The translations under genes were made by a program, and so were the position numbers. Shown here one piece after another: positions 36,851 through 51,292 of a DNA stretch of 64,000 nt. The number at the start of each line of letters is the position of its first letter. Position 1 is the stretch's first letter. The notes below the pieces were generated by a model, which was given only the letters and a program-made list of their open reading frames with translations, was not told the origin of the DNA and made no database searches. Source of the DNA: Aspidiotus rigidus (taxonomy: Eukaryota > Arthropoda > Insecta > Hemiptera > Diaspididae); NCBI GenBank assembly GCA_035079385.1, contig JAVHKY010000052.1, forward strand, positions 1,736,001 to 1,800,000, written 5' to 3'.

Positions 36851-37754
36851 TTCCTATGTAGCGTTGTCTGTTCATCCTAACTTTGATACAAGCGACGTAC
36901 GCGTGTGTTCGTAGTAGTGCGTACTTCACAGTTTGCTTGCGTGGAGTCCGAATTCTTTGTACTATATATGCTATGAAAATAGCAGAAGAGCAAAGTATCA
37001 TCAGCATACTTTCTTCAAATGTTGATTCAGATGTATATCAATTTAGCTTTGGAAGGCAAGAAGGCCAAATTTCTCCTAATGGTGAAGGTAGGCCTGGGGG
37101 TAGAAAAGATAACATTTTCCGCAAAGTTTTAGAAATAATGTAAGTAAACGATTGACTTTTTGGAAACATTGACGAGAGTTGAAATGAAGTGCTATTCAAG
37201 TTATTTTTAAATTCAAACAAATATCATATTAATATGACGGTCCTTTGTACATTTGTTTGTTTCAGGCAGTACATGATCTTGAAGAGATAGAGAGTTCTTT
37301 CGTTTTTAAAAATATTGAAGTTTGAATTAAATCTATACTTAAATATCTCATCATCTTTTTATATTTGAATCAGTCAATAGAATATTTTCTTTTTGAAACA
37401 AACAAAATTTCTATAATAAGCGAAACAATTGCTCGAAGGTGTTAGGCTGTAATTAGTTCCTACCTAATATCATGGAATTAAACCTTTTTGGATTTTTGAA
37501 CGCATTTTAATGACTGGGTAATGTTTACAGCAAACAACCGATGATGTCAAGATGGGTCGCTTTTCAATTAAATTGTTTTAATTATTATTTCATGTCAACA
37601 CACACCAATGTTTTTAGTCAGTACTGGTCGTCCCTTTTTAAACCCCCCTAAAAGTCTGAGTCTGTCCTCATGATATTGAAATTCTTTTAATCATATTTTT
37701 AACTACCTATAATCACCAACACAATGATTTGCGTACTTGGTACAGTTTATAGCC
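36851..37754. other. Intergenic with a weak two-exon candidate
   Basis: Apart from the possible small spliced ORF at 36973-37283, listed separately, this stretch is AT-rich and shows no repeat or coding signature. Confidence 0.4.
36973..37283 (+). CDS. Possible small two-exon gene, unknown product
   Basis: The ATG at 36973 opens a polar frame (MKIAEEQSIISILSSNVDSD ... FSFGRQEG ... RPGGRKDNIFRKVLEI) up to a strong donor AAT|GTAAGTA at 37139/37140. A pyrimidine-rich acceptor TTTGTTTCAG near 37265 restores the codon and gives QYMILKR and a stop. The product would be 63 residues. No family is recognised. A candidate second short frame (MDNNNVINRKF... at 38723-38884) has a similar polar, RPRPG-containing style. 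Could be chance or a broken transposon gene. Confidence 0.25.
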
Positions 37755-38512
37755 GATCCCCGAGCAACTATAAAGGATATAATGAAAAGGGGGTGGGAGA
37801 AACGACAGCCCCCCCCCCTACTCGGTTCTATTCAGAATCCGGACGTGGTTCATTTGTTAGTGCTTCGTTAGTGCACCTTAATGCACTATTTAGTTTCGTT
37901 AGTGCTCGAACCCCTGAGCAAATAGAAAGGATAAAAAGAGAGCAGGGAAAAATGACAGCCCCTAGTTGGTGGTTCTAGGGTCCAGACATGGCTCATTTGT
38001 TACTGCTTTGTTAGTGCACTATTTAATTTTGTGTTTGCCCAAACCCTCGAGTTGATACTGTTCAAGCAACTTACCTTGCAGCCCCCTTCCTACCATATAG
38101 TGTTACCAAAGTTCTCAAAATGGCTAATTTGTTAGTTCTTCGTTAGTGCATTAACAAAGAACTAACAAATGAGCCACTTTTGTAACTCTGGTAACCCTAT
38201 GTGCTAAGAAGGGGGCTGCCAGGTAAGTTGCTTGAACAGTATCAACTCGAGGGTTTGGGCAAACACAAAATTAAATAGTGCACTAACGAGCACTAACAAA
38301 TGAGCCAAGTCTGGACCCTGAATACCACCAAGTAGGGGCTGTCATTTCCCCCGCCCCCTTTCATTGTATCCTTTCTATTCGCCCACGGGTTGGGGCACTA
38401 ACGAAACTAAATAGTGCCCTAATGATTGAGCCAAGTCCGGAACATGAGTATCACCTAGTAGGGGCTGTCATTTTTTCCGTCCCCTCTCATGGTATCCTAC
38501 TCGCTCGGGGGG
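37755..38512. mobile_element. Near-palindromic foldback, about 760 bp
   Basis: Arms 37755-38150 and about 38155-38512 pair over most of their length: AACCCTCGAGTTGATACTG / CAGTATCAACTCGAGGGTT, AAGCAACTTACCT / AGGTAAGTTGCTT, GGGGCTGTCATTT motifs and repeated GTTAGTGC / GCACTAAC boxes. The centre is at about 38150 (TTAGTGCATTAAC). GCACTAAC boxes continue to about 38580. No ORF. A foldback-type transposon is the likeliest explanation. Confidence 0.8.
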
Positions 38513-41500
38513 GTAGGGAACAAACAAAAATATTAAACAGTGCACTAACGTGCATCAACGAAGAATTAACGAATGAGCCATGTCCAAACCGTGAACTGTG
38601 GTGAGGGGGAGGGGCAGGCGAAACGGATCTTTATTTTTCGGGCTAGGCTATGTACGTAACGCGAATATCCAAATGCCATAATCTTACTCCTCATCTGAAG
38701 TTCGAGTTCAAACTTGGAAAAAATGGATAACAATAATGTGATCAATCGAAAATTTAAAAATAGTTATAAAGATGAATACGCTGCTCTTTTTGAACCAATT
38801 TTTGAAGAATGTAGTGGAGATTTTCTTGAGGAAATCATCAGGCCTAGGCCTGGTGCTTCCAATAACGATTATCGGAACTCATAATGAGTGAGTGAGGTGT
38901 AAGTAGAGCACTAATATTGAAAAAGGGGTTTTCAATCCAATAACGATAATAATGATCATGAGAGCGGTGTCCTGTCATAGATACACAAAAAAAACCGACG
39001 ACGGAGATAATTTGACTTGGTCTCATTACTCTCTTCTGCCCGACCTTTTGCTCAAAGGGATTCACTAAAATCTAAAAATACAACAGCGCTATACCGCCTC
39101 TATGGTCTCCAGACACTGGTACAATACGTTTTATCTTGCAAACGTGTGGCGAGATTTTGTCTTCGATGACAAAACCTTAGCCAGGAGATTATTCAATTAG
39201 GTACTATTCCGGATGGCAGGTACGTCTATCTCAACCAAAGATGAATTCATCAATGCCACTACAATGTAAGTATCTTTAATTTATTTATTTCTTTTTCATT
39301 TTTAATGTAATAGACTGAACTACCTATAGTACATGTTGAACCTTTTACGGGTGCTTTTGCTGACATTGAAGCTCACACCTGACGGTAAAATTTGAAATAG
39401 ATAAGTAAAGATTGTAATTTGAAAGCAGTTAGTTAAACGGCAAACCTGAAGTCGGTTCCAATTGACCCACTAATATGCAATCCACAATACTGACAGTTCG
39501 GTTAAATGAGAAGCGTATTGATGACGCGTTTTAGTAGGATCTGTTTGGGAAATAGGTACCTACCGTATAAACTTTATGCTATACAGAACTCATCCTAACT
39601 TTTTACATTAATCAGTGTTCCCACTGCAATTAGTCGTGATTTGTTCTGATAAATATGTGTATTTTTCTTTTAAATGATATACTTGTAGATTACGTTCCTT
39701 AATAATGTCTTCTTATATATCGTGGTAAAACAATAATTAATATTGACCGACTAAATTGTCCTTCGAATAATTTTTCTCTTTTTTCTGTTATAGTCTTATA
39801 CGTGAGTTTTTGTGGATCTGTGGGTGGTATTTGGTTACTCGAATGGAATTACAAGATGGTTTAAACAACCTACGTGTGTGGAATAGTAAAATAACTTCTA
39901 GTACCGGTACCTACCTAAATCAAAAACATTCATCCTAATATTATGCATTACACATACATTCAAGACTTTTTGAGAAGCTATGGCTGATTTCTCCCAATGA
40001 GGAATATTATGTGTATCTCATTCACCTGTGAGAATACGTTTAAATGATTGACAGATTTTTGAAGTAATGAATTCATTAGTATTATATAATGATAAAAAAT
40101 TTGACCTAATACCTATCTTACAAAAACTTTTGTAAACAACACTTGTAAAGTAATTTCCAATAGATCAAAGAATGACTGCATCAATATACCTGAATTCAGC
40201 TCAAGTTATTTCCAAAGTTGAATCTTGAACAGCTCTCTTGACTCTCGACTCTTTTGAAAGCCTTGATGTGCATGTAAAACACACGTAGCGTTGAGAAACT
40301 ACGTATGAACGCGACAACTTGCTGGCACGACGTACAAAAGATGGCGTCCTCATTTCGGCCATCAACCAGCATACCGCAAAGCTATTATTAAAGGGGTGGT
40401 CTTTCGGTAATTTCCTCTCTTATTCTCTTTACTTGATTCTACGGATAGAGATGCAGTCCATATAGCAGTATTCTATATGCACACGAAATACTGAATAACA
40501 AAATTCACTAGAAAACGAAAAAACGCGTAGGGGAAGATAATTATTATGTACATGCGAGAAAACAGCTCAATCAGGTGACGCAGGACGAGAGTAGAATCAA
40601 GTGAAACGCGCCAAAACGTCAACAAGAAAATTCTTCTTCAGTTTTCGCCGCATTTACTCTCATTTAAACGAATTTAATTCTACCTAATAGGGATAATAAT
40701 AATTAAAAAAAAAAAACAATTGATATATTATAACTTCGATTAACCTCTTTGAATGTTTTTCATTACGCTTGTTACAATTTTAAAAACAAGATATATGTTC
40801 ATTGAAATTGACGAGTGTATGAGTGTTGGAGTGCGTTTTTTCCTTGTTTTCTTCTTTCTTCTCTGTTTTCCTTTGTTACAACTTTCATATCGCTGTATCT
40901 GTTGACCTGTATGTGTAAAGTTCGTTTCGTTTGCATTTGGGGCGACGCGCGGGCTGCTCTTAATTTTTAATAGTGGATTCGTGGTTTTAATTAATGGTGT
41001 GTATATGAAAGCTTCGGTCAGTGTGATATCTATCTCGTTAAAATTGAGCATCCACCACAAAGACGTAACGCAGAGAAGCTGACAGTGAGTTATCTTATTG
41101 CTGTTTGATGATCATTTTGCATATTGCATCACATCTTGTATGCAGTAGGTTTTTTGGGGTTTTAGAAATTATTAGTAGGTAGTAAAATATATCAGTGACT
41201 ACTAGATTTTTAACCAAAAACAACGGAAAATTTGAAGTGCATCCGCAGTCTGTCTTTGAAATAAAAACTGATATTGACGCATAAAGTTTGTACATAATTT
41301 CAAGTGGACGTTTCTCCTCAAAATTTTATTGGTAATGCCCTTCAATCATGAACGTGCCTTCGTTATAGTAAATAATTAATTGAAGAGAAGGATCATGAAC
41401 GCTTAGAGATCGCAAGTTCTAGTCCCATTGGAAAGGAGCAGAAATTTTTAATTAATTCTCAATTTTTAGTCAATGAAGCAATGTCGAGTGCTTGGAATAT

Positions 41501-42100
41501 TTTTCACATGCATTTGCCCATTATTAGGACATGGCCTATAATTTTTATGATGTAAACAAACAGTTTAGGTAGACGCGGCGATGTGAGCCGCAGTGAAGAG
41601 ATGGAGAGTTTTCTTTCCCCCTCCTCTTGTCAACGATATGAATTCCATTGTTGAAAAATTCTGAATGTAATTTCGGACAGTTGAAATTCTAATTACAAAT
41701 ACGTGGTCAATACGAAGATGAAGAAAATCCGCCTTGAGCTTTTTCTAAGTGAGCTTGAATTTTGTATTTTTTATAAATTCGATTCATTCTAATATTGTAT
41801 TCAAAAAGTTGTAGACCAAAAACAGTTTTTCAACCCATTCAGACTCGCCCAATGCACAACCAAAGAGTTGCTTCTTTTCAGTGAAAGAGGATTTTAGTCT
41901 ATAAAAACGATAATATGAAGGTGATATTTCCAAATTTCCAGCCTTCCGCGCAAGCTATTATTCTATTTTATAGTTTATATTACTGAGGCGAATTTTCAAT
42001 CCGCGAAGTTGATTAGTTCATCATCCTTTTCATTCTTTCTGAAACATCCAATAACCTAGTCCAAGTGAAGAAGAAAATAAAAGTTGAAACAGTAGGTAAA
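38513..42100. other. 3.6 kb without recognised gene
   Basis: AT-rich sequence. Only isolated short frames: 38723-38884 (53 codons, polar, unknown) and a basic-tailed minus frame at 40740-41060 without family features. A GAAGATGGCGTCC-like stretch (near 40340) recalls core-promoter/start motifs, but I could not link it to an exon. Confidence 0.4.
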
Positions 42101-42104
42101 TTGT

Positions 42105-42515
42105 ATCGAAGGCTGACGAAGGAAATTCTGTTAATATCACGATCAAGAGTGACTATGAACGTAAGGCTGAATTATTGTTTTCAAATTCTCTTGATTCAAT
42201 TGCATCAGCGATAGTAATCCACCTCTCCCGTAAAGAAGCTTCGGAGATTGTGAACCCGATTCCTCTTAGATTATGTAGTTTCCCCAAAATTCATAAGGAT
42301 GGAATTTCCATTAGACCTATACAGTCTTCTTCATCACTTCTGCCACTTACGAACTTACCTAATACTTGAACTTCTGGTTTAGAAGTATTACTGACTTTTG
42401 TTCAGAATATTCTATCAAAAATTCGACTGATTTGATTGACAAACTAGTTGCTAATCCTCCTCTTCTTCCCAATTCAATTTTAAGTAGTTTCTTTTGACGT
42501 GGTTAGTTGAAATTA
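42105..42515 (+). pseudogene. Penelope-like reverse transcriptase remnant
   Basis: The 64-codon frame (42175-42369) contains CSFPKIHKDGISIRPIQSSS, the conserved block before RT motif A in Penelope elements (compare KLHKENHPIRPVV in the intact copy). After a stop and frame changes the sequence continues with SEYSIKNST and VSFDVV (motif A). No nuclease part is visible nearby. Old, decayed fragment. Confidence 0.7.
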
Positions 42516-43474
42516 ATCGTGTTTTGACCTGAGGGTCGTTCAAGTGGAAAAATGATTCAAGACTTTTGTACACGTGCAGTGATAATTAAATGATAATATC
42601 GATTTGCTAACCATATTACAGAAGCGGAAGCAGAAAAGAATATTTGGTAGGAACTTGAATTTTTTTAGCAAAGAAAAATCCAACATTTTTTCTTCTTTTA
42701 AAATTATTTCTTTTGGGATTTGTTCCTCCTTTCCCCTTTTGAGTATAATAAATTCAGATTTTGTCTTCGCATAATGAATCTACTATAACTGACCTTTTGC
42801 TGCGTTCTTTTTTTCATTATTATTCACAGTTCACAAACACACAGATTACTAGAATATATTTCTATAGATGAAATAGCAAGCGCTTTTGGATACAAATCCA
42901 TCTACACCCATAATATACACTCTTGTGTAAAACAAGTTATTTGAATGTAATAGATGAGGTAGGATAATATTTTGTATTCAACTTATTATCTATGTGCAGG
43001 AAAGGGGGAGTTTGTTCTACCTCAAAGTTCAAAATTCTCTCCACAGTAAGGGTGGAAAGTAGTAGTATAATATGATCGGTGAAAAAGTACACAGGGTGGG
43101 ATGTCCACGTACCTGCTGTAAACTCTTGGTCATTGTCCAATTGCAATACTTGAAATGCTCTGAGATTTAGAAAACTGTGGAGTAGTACTTTTGCTACCTT
43201 GACAGCCCTCTTTGCACTCCAATACACAGATAATACTATCTTCTGCGCTTAATGCTGTTCACGATGCATGATGAATCGAAAGTCCTTATTGGGAAAACTC
43301 TGATTACTGTCCAAATCAACTTGACCACGATCGTTTAGTGATAGAACTAATGTCAGCCGCATAAGAACACCACGAGAGCAATTTTGCCAAATTTTATTTT
43401 TTGGAAGTTTCTTACGTTGGAAAGTATGGAACAACTTTATCAAGTTTTTAGCGTACATCAATAAAATGAAAAAA
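42516..43474. other. No gene seen
   Basis: AT-rich sequence up to the Helentron-like 3' hairpin. No repeat or coding motif recognised. Confidence 0.5.
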
Positions 43475-44187
43475 TGCTTACGCAGCCGCGTAAGCAACAC
43501 ACGATTTTTCAACTCTACCTACAATCAAGTTTTTTGCTTAAATGCTAACCTAAGTACTTCAATTCATTCAATGGATCGTTTTCTCAATAAGACACATACA
43601 CACATCCTCACCATCTCTCGCCCCTCTTAATTCATTCTTGATCATCTCCGATTCTCTAGCATCTTTTAATATTGGTTATTGTAGACTTACACACACGCAC
43701 ACCTCATCCATCTTTCATGCTCTCATTGCGCTTCTGGTACACCCCTCCCCCCTATCGTGCAATATATCTTTCCTGTCCCATATTGGTTTTACTCCTGAAC
43801 TCCTGGCTTATCTTCCACAATCACTTAGAAGCACTATTAGACGACTCTCCATTTGTCCTCAACATCTTCTAATTCTTCCAACAATTAAAATCTTTTTTCC
43901 ACATCTACACGTTTTAAAACCACTGAGCTCTGTGACACTCTCTTGGTAACTTGTTAATTAAGAAAAAAAACTAAATGAAAATAAAAATAAGAGAAATAAT
44001 TTTCACCTTTGCTTACAAGTAATCATTGCACTTAAATCTTATCTTCATAACTCCAACTTATTCTATAAATGTTCTCTCACCATCCTTCGCCCTTCTTGAT
44101 CATCCTCAATTCCCGAACATCATTCTATGTTATTTCCAGCTGCTCTTCTCTTCATCCAAACATAATTTGTATTCACGCTCACCCTAG

Positions 44188-44246
44188 ACTCACACTCACA
44201 TTCACACTCACACTCACATTCACACTCACACTCACACACACACATA
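44188..44246. repeat. (CTCACA/CATTCA)n microsatellite
   Basis: Hexamer-like array of CACTCA/CATTCA with an ACACAC end, inside the central repeat region of the Helentron-like element. Confidence 0.9.
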
Positions 44247-45176
44247 CACTTCTCATCTCTCATTCCCTCTCCGGCATCTGAACTCAATAACAACACCAAG
44301 CTTAAGCCCTAATGACAGGCTCTTATTAGCTCATAAATTATTGAAAAAAAAATGAAAATAAAGTAAAATAAAATAAAATAAAACATGAAAGATTGTACGC
44401 AAAGGATTGCTGCACTAGTACTATGCTTACACAACATTCATTCATGACAAACTCAACACGAACGAACATATCCTTGAAATTCATTCATGAAGAGCATATC
44501 CTTACAAATGTGAACTCAGGTAACCCAAAAAATGAATAAAACTACTATGCTACAACTACACTAACAATCTACGTAATCAAAGGTTACCCTTTCACTTTTC
44601 ATGACGAAAGCGACTACCTGAAGTCTAATACTACAAAATATTGGTAGCTTGAGTATTTGCAAATTTACTCAAATTAGTTCACGCTTCAATTTGAGATTTC
44701 TCACAAATTAGACATTGTATCAACACCAAGTGTTCACACTTACATTTTTAGACATGTAAATCACAATATATCAACATTCAACAAAAATCTGACAAACCAT
44801 ATAAGAGTTATAGGAGTTGGAAATTTATGCGAATTCAGATGAAATAAAAATACAATTCCCGTATAAACTATACTGCGCGAGCGCTTTCGGCGTGAGTCAT
44901 TGACGAGCGAACAAACTGAACTAAGAAAAATTAAGAGTGCAAAAACTACATAAAGCGATATCAGAAAGGTGAGAAAACAAGTAAAAACGAGAAATTAATG
45001 GACAAAAGGAGATGAAGAAATACTAAAATCAACGGGTAGAACGAGAAAAAGTAAAAATGAGTCAGAATGCACAACAGAGGAAACATCGAAATTAAAAATT
45101 AAATAAATAAAATAAATTAATTAATTAAAACAAATAAACAAAATAAAAATAAATAAAATGAAATAAAATAATAAAA

Positions 45177-45724
45177 TCAGGTAAGATCAGTGGGGAAAAG
45201 GCAAGAAATAACGCCATGGATAGGTTGAGAATAATTGAGGACGTTGAAACCCGCTTTAGTATACCTGGCAGATTCAAGAGTTTCAAGAGCTAGGCGCCTA
45301 CGGGAAGAATCTTCCAAGTGAAGTCTTTCTGTGCCAACACGAAACATATGCCTATGGGTGGTAAAGTGTTTATAGAAGGGCGAATTAGAAGATTTATGAT
45401 CGAGGTGTTCGTGTATTCTAGTGCAAAGTTGTCTGCCAGTCTCACCTATGTAAACGGAATCACAGTTTGACAAGGGAGAATCTAGACACCACTCTTTTCT
45501 TGGCGAGGGATAGGATCCTTGCGATTACAGAGGAGCGCCAAGGTAGAATGGATGGTGTGAAAAGCCGCTTGAAAGCCGTGAGGTTGCAGAACTTTGGAAA
45601 TTTTAGACGAAAGATCACCCAGGAAGGGCAAACGGAACCACCGTTTCTTCTTCCGATCATGCAGTTGGCGGGGGAGGGCAGTGGTAGAATCAAGGGTTCT
45701 TTTTATGAGTTTCTTTCTCACCAA
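45177..45724 (-). pseudogene. Penelope-like linker and GIY-YIG endonuclease part
   Basis: A first frame (45482-45724) carries RFRLPFLG-type linker sequence (KRWFRLPFLGDL) and ends at SGV with a stop. A second frame (45177-45473) continues SNCDSVYIGETGRQLCTRIHEH and a C-terminal region, so one frameshift lies between the GIY-like and YIG halves. Order and spacing match the intact copy. Confidence 0.85.
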
Positions 45725-46640
45725 TTTATGAATATCCAGATTGTGTAAGCCATTGGCAGCGGCAAGCTGGTGGATAATAGAAAGTTCTTTATTGAACTCA
45801 GAGTTAGAAAGAGGGAGGGTAACAAGGCGATGGATAAGGGAATGAAAAGCGGCATACTTATGGGCAGCAGGACAATAGGAAGTTTGGTTAATGAAAGTAT
45901 CAGAGCTCGTAGGCTTCTGTAGATGCCAAAAGTATGAGTATTGTCCATAACAGACACTTTGATGTCAAGAAAGGGAATTTCTTTACCTCCGTACTCAGCA
46001 GTAAATTTAATAGAGTGGTAATTATTATTAAGCTTAGTGATCAAATTTTGGAAGGAGTCAGCCGTACCATTCCAAAGGAGTAGGATGTCGTCTACATAAC
46101 GCTTCCAATATATGATGTGGTTGTTGAATTCCGGATTATTGGTAAAAAACTCCGTTTCGAATTTATGCATAAATAATTCAGCTAAGGTGGAAGCCAGTGG
46201 AGACCCCATAGGTACACCAATTCCATCAGGAAACCGATAATATTGATCGTGGAACTTACAGAAATTAGGATCGAGGCATACTTGTAGCAGATGAATAAGC
46301 TCAGTAATGAAGAAATCGGGAACGTGGACCTCTAATAGTTTTCTCTTTAAAAACTCAATGGAAGGTTGGTGGAGAACATTTGGGAAGAGAGCAACGACAT
46401 CGAGGGAAATTAAAGTGGATCCCTCCGGAACGGGAACATCAGCAATGCATTGGATCAAGTGTTGGCTATTAACGACGGCGCATGGTGACATATGATTTAT
46501 GGTAGACTTGATCCAGAAGTCCAAGTGTTTTGAGAGTTCGTAGGTTGGAGCTGAAATAAACGACACAACGGGTCTCATAGGGGAACCATCTTTGTGGATT
46601 TTTGCTAAACCATATAAACCCGGAGGAATAGGGTTTGATA
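45718..46640 (-). pseudogene. Penelope-like reverse transcriptase part
   Basis: Minus-strand frame from GLYGLAKIHKDGSPMRPVV through motif A STLISLDVVALFPNV, motif B GVPMGSPLASTLAELFM, motif C YVDDILLLW, to KEIPFLDIKVSV. After GIYR the frame shifts and the true continuation lies in another frame. The catalytic Asp residues are still present, but the frameshift and missing N terminus make it nonfunctional. It is clearly a different family from the copy at 14736-17598. Confidence 0.88.
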
Positions 46641-46910
46641 CGGGAATTGTATTTTTATTTCATCTGAATTTGCATAAATATACTATGAACCGTAATTTTA
46701 TTAAGGATAAAATATCAGTCAGTTGGAAATTTGTTAAAAAATTGGTTATACCTAGAGAACTACTGGTCCGATCGTCAAAAAAAAAATGCCGGTGCACAAC
46801 TTCAGATATAACACTTCAACGTAGCTAAGTTTCAAGAAAATCCACCCAGTAGTCTCGGAGGAGAAGCTCGGACAAATTTTGATCCATATATATCCCTATA
46901 TCTTATAAAT

Positions 46911-48455
<1,545 letters not shown>

Positions 48456-48583
48456 GAAACCTGAAATTTTTTTGATGACGTAGCGATGATCTATGACCTC
48501 TAAAACGTCGAGAAAGTTCATTTCCCCCTCTTTCTGCCACAACTATGACGGGTGTAATACTCGCTTTTCTACGAAAAGTCGGT

Positions 48584-50263
48584 AAAACTGGCGCTGTTAA
48601 CCACGTGTATATTATTAGAAAGCACGTCGTCGTTTCGAAATTGAATATTTTCGCCACGAATAAATCTTATTTTTTGATTGAAAACTTATAATTTTACTGG
48701 ATTATACAAAGAGTGTAAATTTAGGAGAAATTTGTGTTCGAGAGCTAATTTGGGACATTCTAATCAGCGTTTTTGAAAAATCGGTATTGGTTAACCAGCT
48801 AATAACTGCTGAAAAACACTCGAGGTCTCATTCTCCTCCCTTTGAGAAAACAAAGTCAGAATATATTTTAGAACGTCATCATTTAGGTACCGTTAACAAA
48901 ATATGATCTCGGTGTGATGATCATAACAAATGCTGCTGAGCTCCTCATATAAACCGATTTTAGCTGGGCGAGTAAATCAGTGGTTTTTCAAGTCGAACAT
49001 TTAGGCAGCATAAAACGTGTCTTTCAAAGTTTCTTTCAGATATTATATTGTGTAGTTGTACTCGACATCAAATTTTCAATACGATTCTCTACATAGAAAA
49101 TAAATTTGTAACATCAAAAATGAATTCCTTTCATAAAATAGTCTCCCTAAATTTCTCGTTCAATTTCGTTGAGGAAGCCTCAAGTTCATACCGACTTTTT
49201 GCTGAAAAGGTGTGTCTTCTCTCTCTGAGTCATTTAATACTTTTGCGTAATTTTATTATGAGCTCATCTGCAGGTGTCTTGAGGAATCAATCCGCATCGT
49301 TGGAATAAATTCCTTGTCCGGAAGATGACCTGTTGAGTGCAGACGAGGTAATAGAGTAAGTAGGTGACAATGAAATCAGTATAAGGAAAAGGGTACTAAT
49401 AAAATGGACAGCAAAAATAGTGATCTGAACAGTTAGTTCTCAGCATTAAAACTAGTGACATCCAGCAGTAGGTACCTAATGAAGAGATAATGTACAGTAA
49501 ACTACCAGAAATAATTTTCTGTTGCGTATGAACTATGAACAGTTAAGAAATGATTTTCTCTCTTCAATGTTCTGAACAGTATATGTACTATTTTTCACAC
49601 AGTGTAATTTTATGATCTAAACTTGGACGCGCGGAAGCAATTTGTCTGTATATAATTCTCTCCTTTACTTGTTGAACAATGAACCTAGGGCTATTTGGAA
49701 ACGGCCGTGCTCCTGCCCCGTATTTCTGAAGAATTTCACCTGTAAATATGTACTTGCCGACTATAGGGATACTGATCCGGCTAAATAAAGTGCTGGTCTC
49801 CTCAGAAGCAAAGCTTGTGGCGTTTGGCGTGAAGAGAAGAGGGTCGTCCCGCTAAATCGAAACAAATTTTTTTGATAAAAAATCTTTTTTAGGGTGGGCG
49901 CTCGTCGCGGGAGTCAACTCTATTGAAATCACTCTTTTTAGGGTTCTTCTCCACTATTTTTCTTTGTTTTACTCCAAACCCTCACGCGATTACAATCAGA
50001 CCACGCACGAATAACCTGCGGTCTGGATGTAGTAAACTGCAGCAAACAGTCGCGTCACAAGCAGTCATTTGACTCAGCAATAATCCGGTCCGTTCCTTTA
50101 ATTAAGCGCATCATAATTATTCTTAACGAAAATTGTGGTTTCACTACCCTTAATATTCGACATATTTCAACGTATAATGGTTTAATACACAATAACGATG
50201 ACCGAATTTAATTTTCTCTCACAAGTTTAAATCACAAGTTTAGATTTAAACGTGGATACTTTA
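48584..50263. other. 1.7 kb without recognised gene
   Basis: AT-rich sequence. One 86-codon frame (49048-49308) has no features of a known family. No repeats stood out. Confidence 0.45.
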
Positions 50264-51292
50264 AAGTATGTAAAAATTGAAAAATCGACGTTAGAATCCA
50301 CAAATTAGGTTTCATTCTCACGACGCTTCGTCCGCATAGCAGACATCATCAGGTGAGGAATTAGAACGATAAAGTAACAAAGAAGGCAAACAGGTCAATA
50401 CAGACCATCAAAATACACATGAGAAGAAAAAGAGAGAAAGAATGATTAGTATGACGAGTATTGTTGAATCACCATTTTATAAGAATCGGCAAGTCCATCA
50501 GTGTCCGTCTTGAAACTAACGCAATATTTGTTTTTGACAATATTGATAACCTCCAGAATCTTTCTCTTTTTATCTATCTCTTCCCTTCCTACAATTTTTG
50601 CATTATCAAGATTAATTAGGTACCTACATTACCTGTTTCAAGAGCGTGGTTAGCCAAAGCATTGTGATCCTTCTTGTTTTTGATGTCATTTTTATGTTGG
50701 TCGAGACGAGCTTCTAATAATTGGCTAGTTTCTCCCACATATATACAGAAGGACAGTTTAAGCACGGGACAGAATAAACGACACCTGACTTTAGTTTATT
50801 GGGTACCTTGTCCTTAGTGTGACTGGAGAACTTTTCTCTGCTGGTGTTATGGTTACCAAACGTAATTTTGATATTTTCACTGAGAGTAAGAAGATGTTTA
50901 CGAACTATCAGACTGCTTTGGCCTACATATGGAATGGAATTTTTTTTTTTTATTATCATTATGGGACTGACGAGGGGGGAGTTCATTAGGGCTGTCAAGG
51001 ACTTTTTTGATAAATTTTCTAGGATACCCATTCATCTGAAGGGTACTTTTCAATTTATGGATCAGTTGATCATGAAAAATAGGGTCAGAACTGGAAATAT
51101 AATGATGTTTTAAATTTAAGGCAGTTTTAACATTAAATGGTTGACAAGAGTTAAAATTAATAATTCTATTAGTATGTAAAGATTTTTCTTTGTTAGTTGA
51201 CCTGATGATGTCTACTATGCGGACGAAACGTCGTGAGAATAAAACCTAATTTGTGGATTCTAGTGTCGATTTTTCAATTTTTACATTCATTT
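50264..51292 (-). mobile_element. Penelope-like remnant keeping both inverted terminal repeats
   Basis: About 90 bp at 50270-50355 (AAAATTGAAAAATCGAC, GAATCCACAAATTAGGTTT, TCTCACGACG) is mirrored at about 51200-51288 with few differences. Between them a minus-strand frame (50714-51031) encodes PYVGQSS-type linker and SGVVYSVPCLNCPSVYMWE, the start of a GIY-YIG domain, followed in other frames by LEARLDQHKNDIKN. The RT has been lost, leaving about 1 kb. Confidence 0.75.
51202..51232 (+). ncRNA. Hammerhead-ribozyme-like core in Penelope terminal repeat
   Basis: CTGATGA (51202-51208), then GTC...GAC as potential stem II, then GAAAC (51225-51229). This fits the CUGANGA / GAAA core of hammerheads reported from Penelope terminal repeats. 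The mirrored copy at 50331-50352 has GAAGC, which should disable it. Stem I, stem III and the cleavage site were not established. Confidence 0.45.

Larger units (their letters stand above)
44827..46720 (-). mobile_element. Penelope-like element, 5'-truncated, with inverted ends
   Basis: The 12-bp duplication AGTTGGAAATTT at 44815-44826 and 46721-46732 flanks it. The host Helentron sequence is continuous across the junction when compared with 34330-34380. Inverted copies of TACGGGAATTGTATTTTTAT lie at both ends (about 44832-44866 and 46636-46672), with an extra 48-bp extension on the right. It encodes RT and GIY-YIG with frameshifts and lacks the N-terminal part. Confidence 0.85.

Noticed and set aside
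40740..41060. 106-codon minus frame with basic run
   Set aside because: No recognised motif, low-complexity lysine/arginine run, no supporting splice or repeat context.
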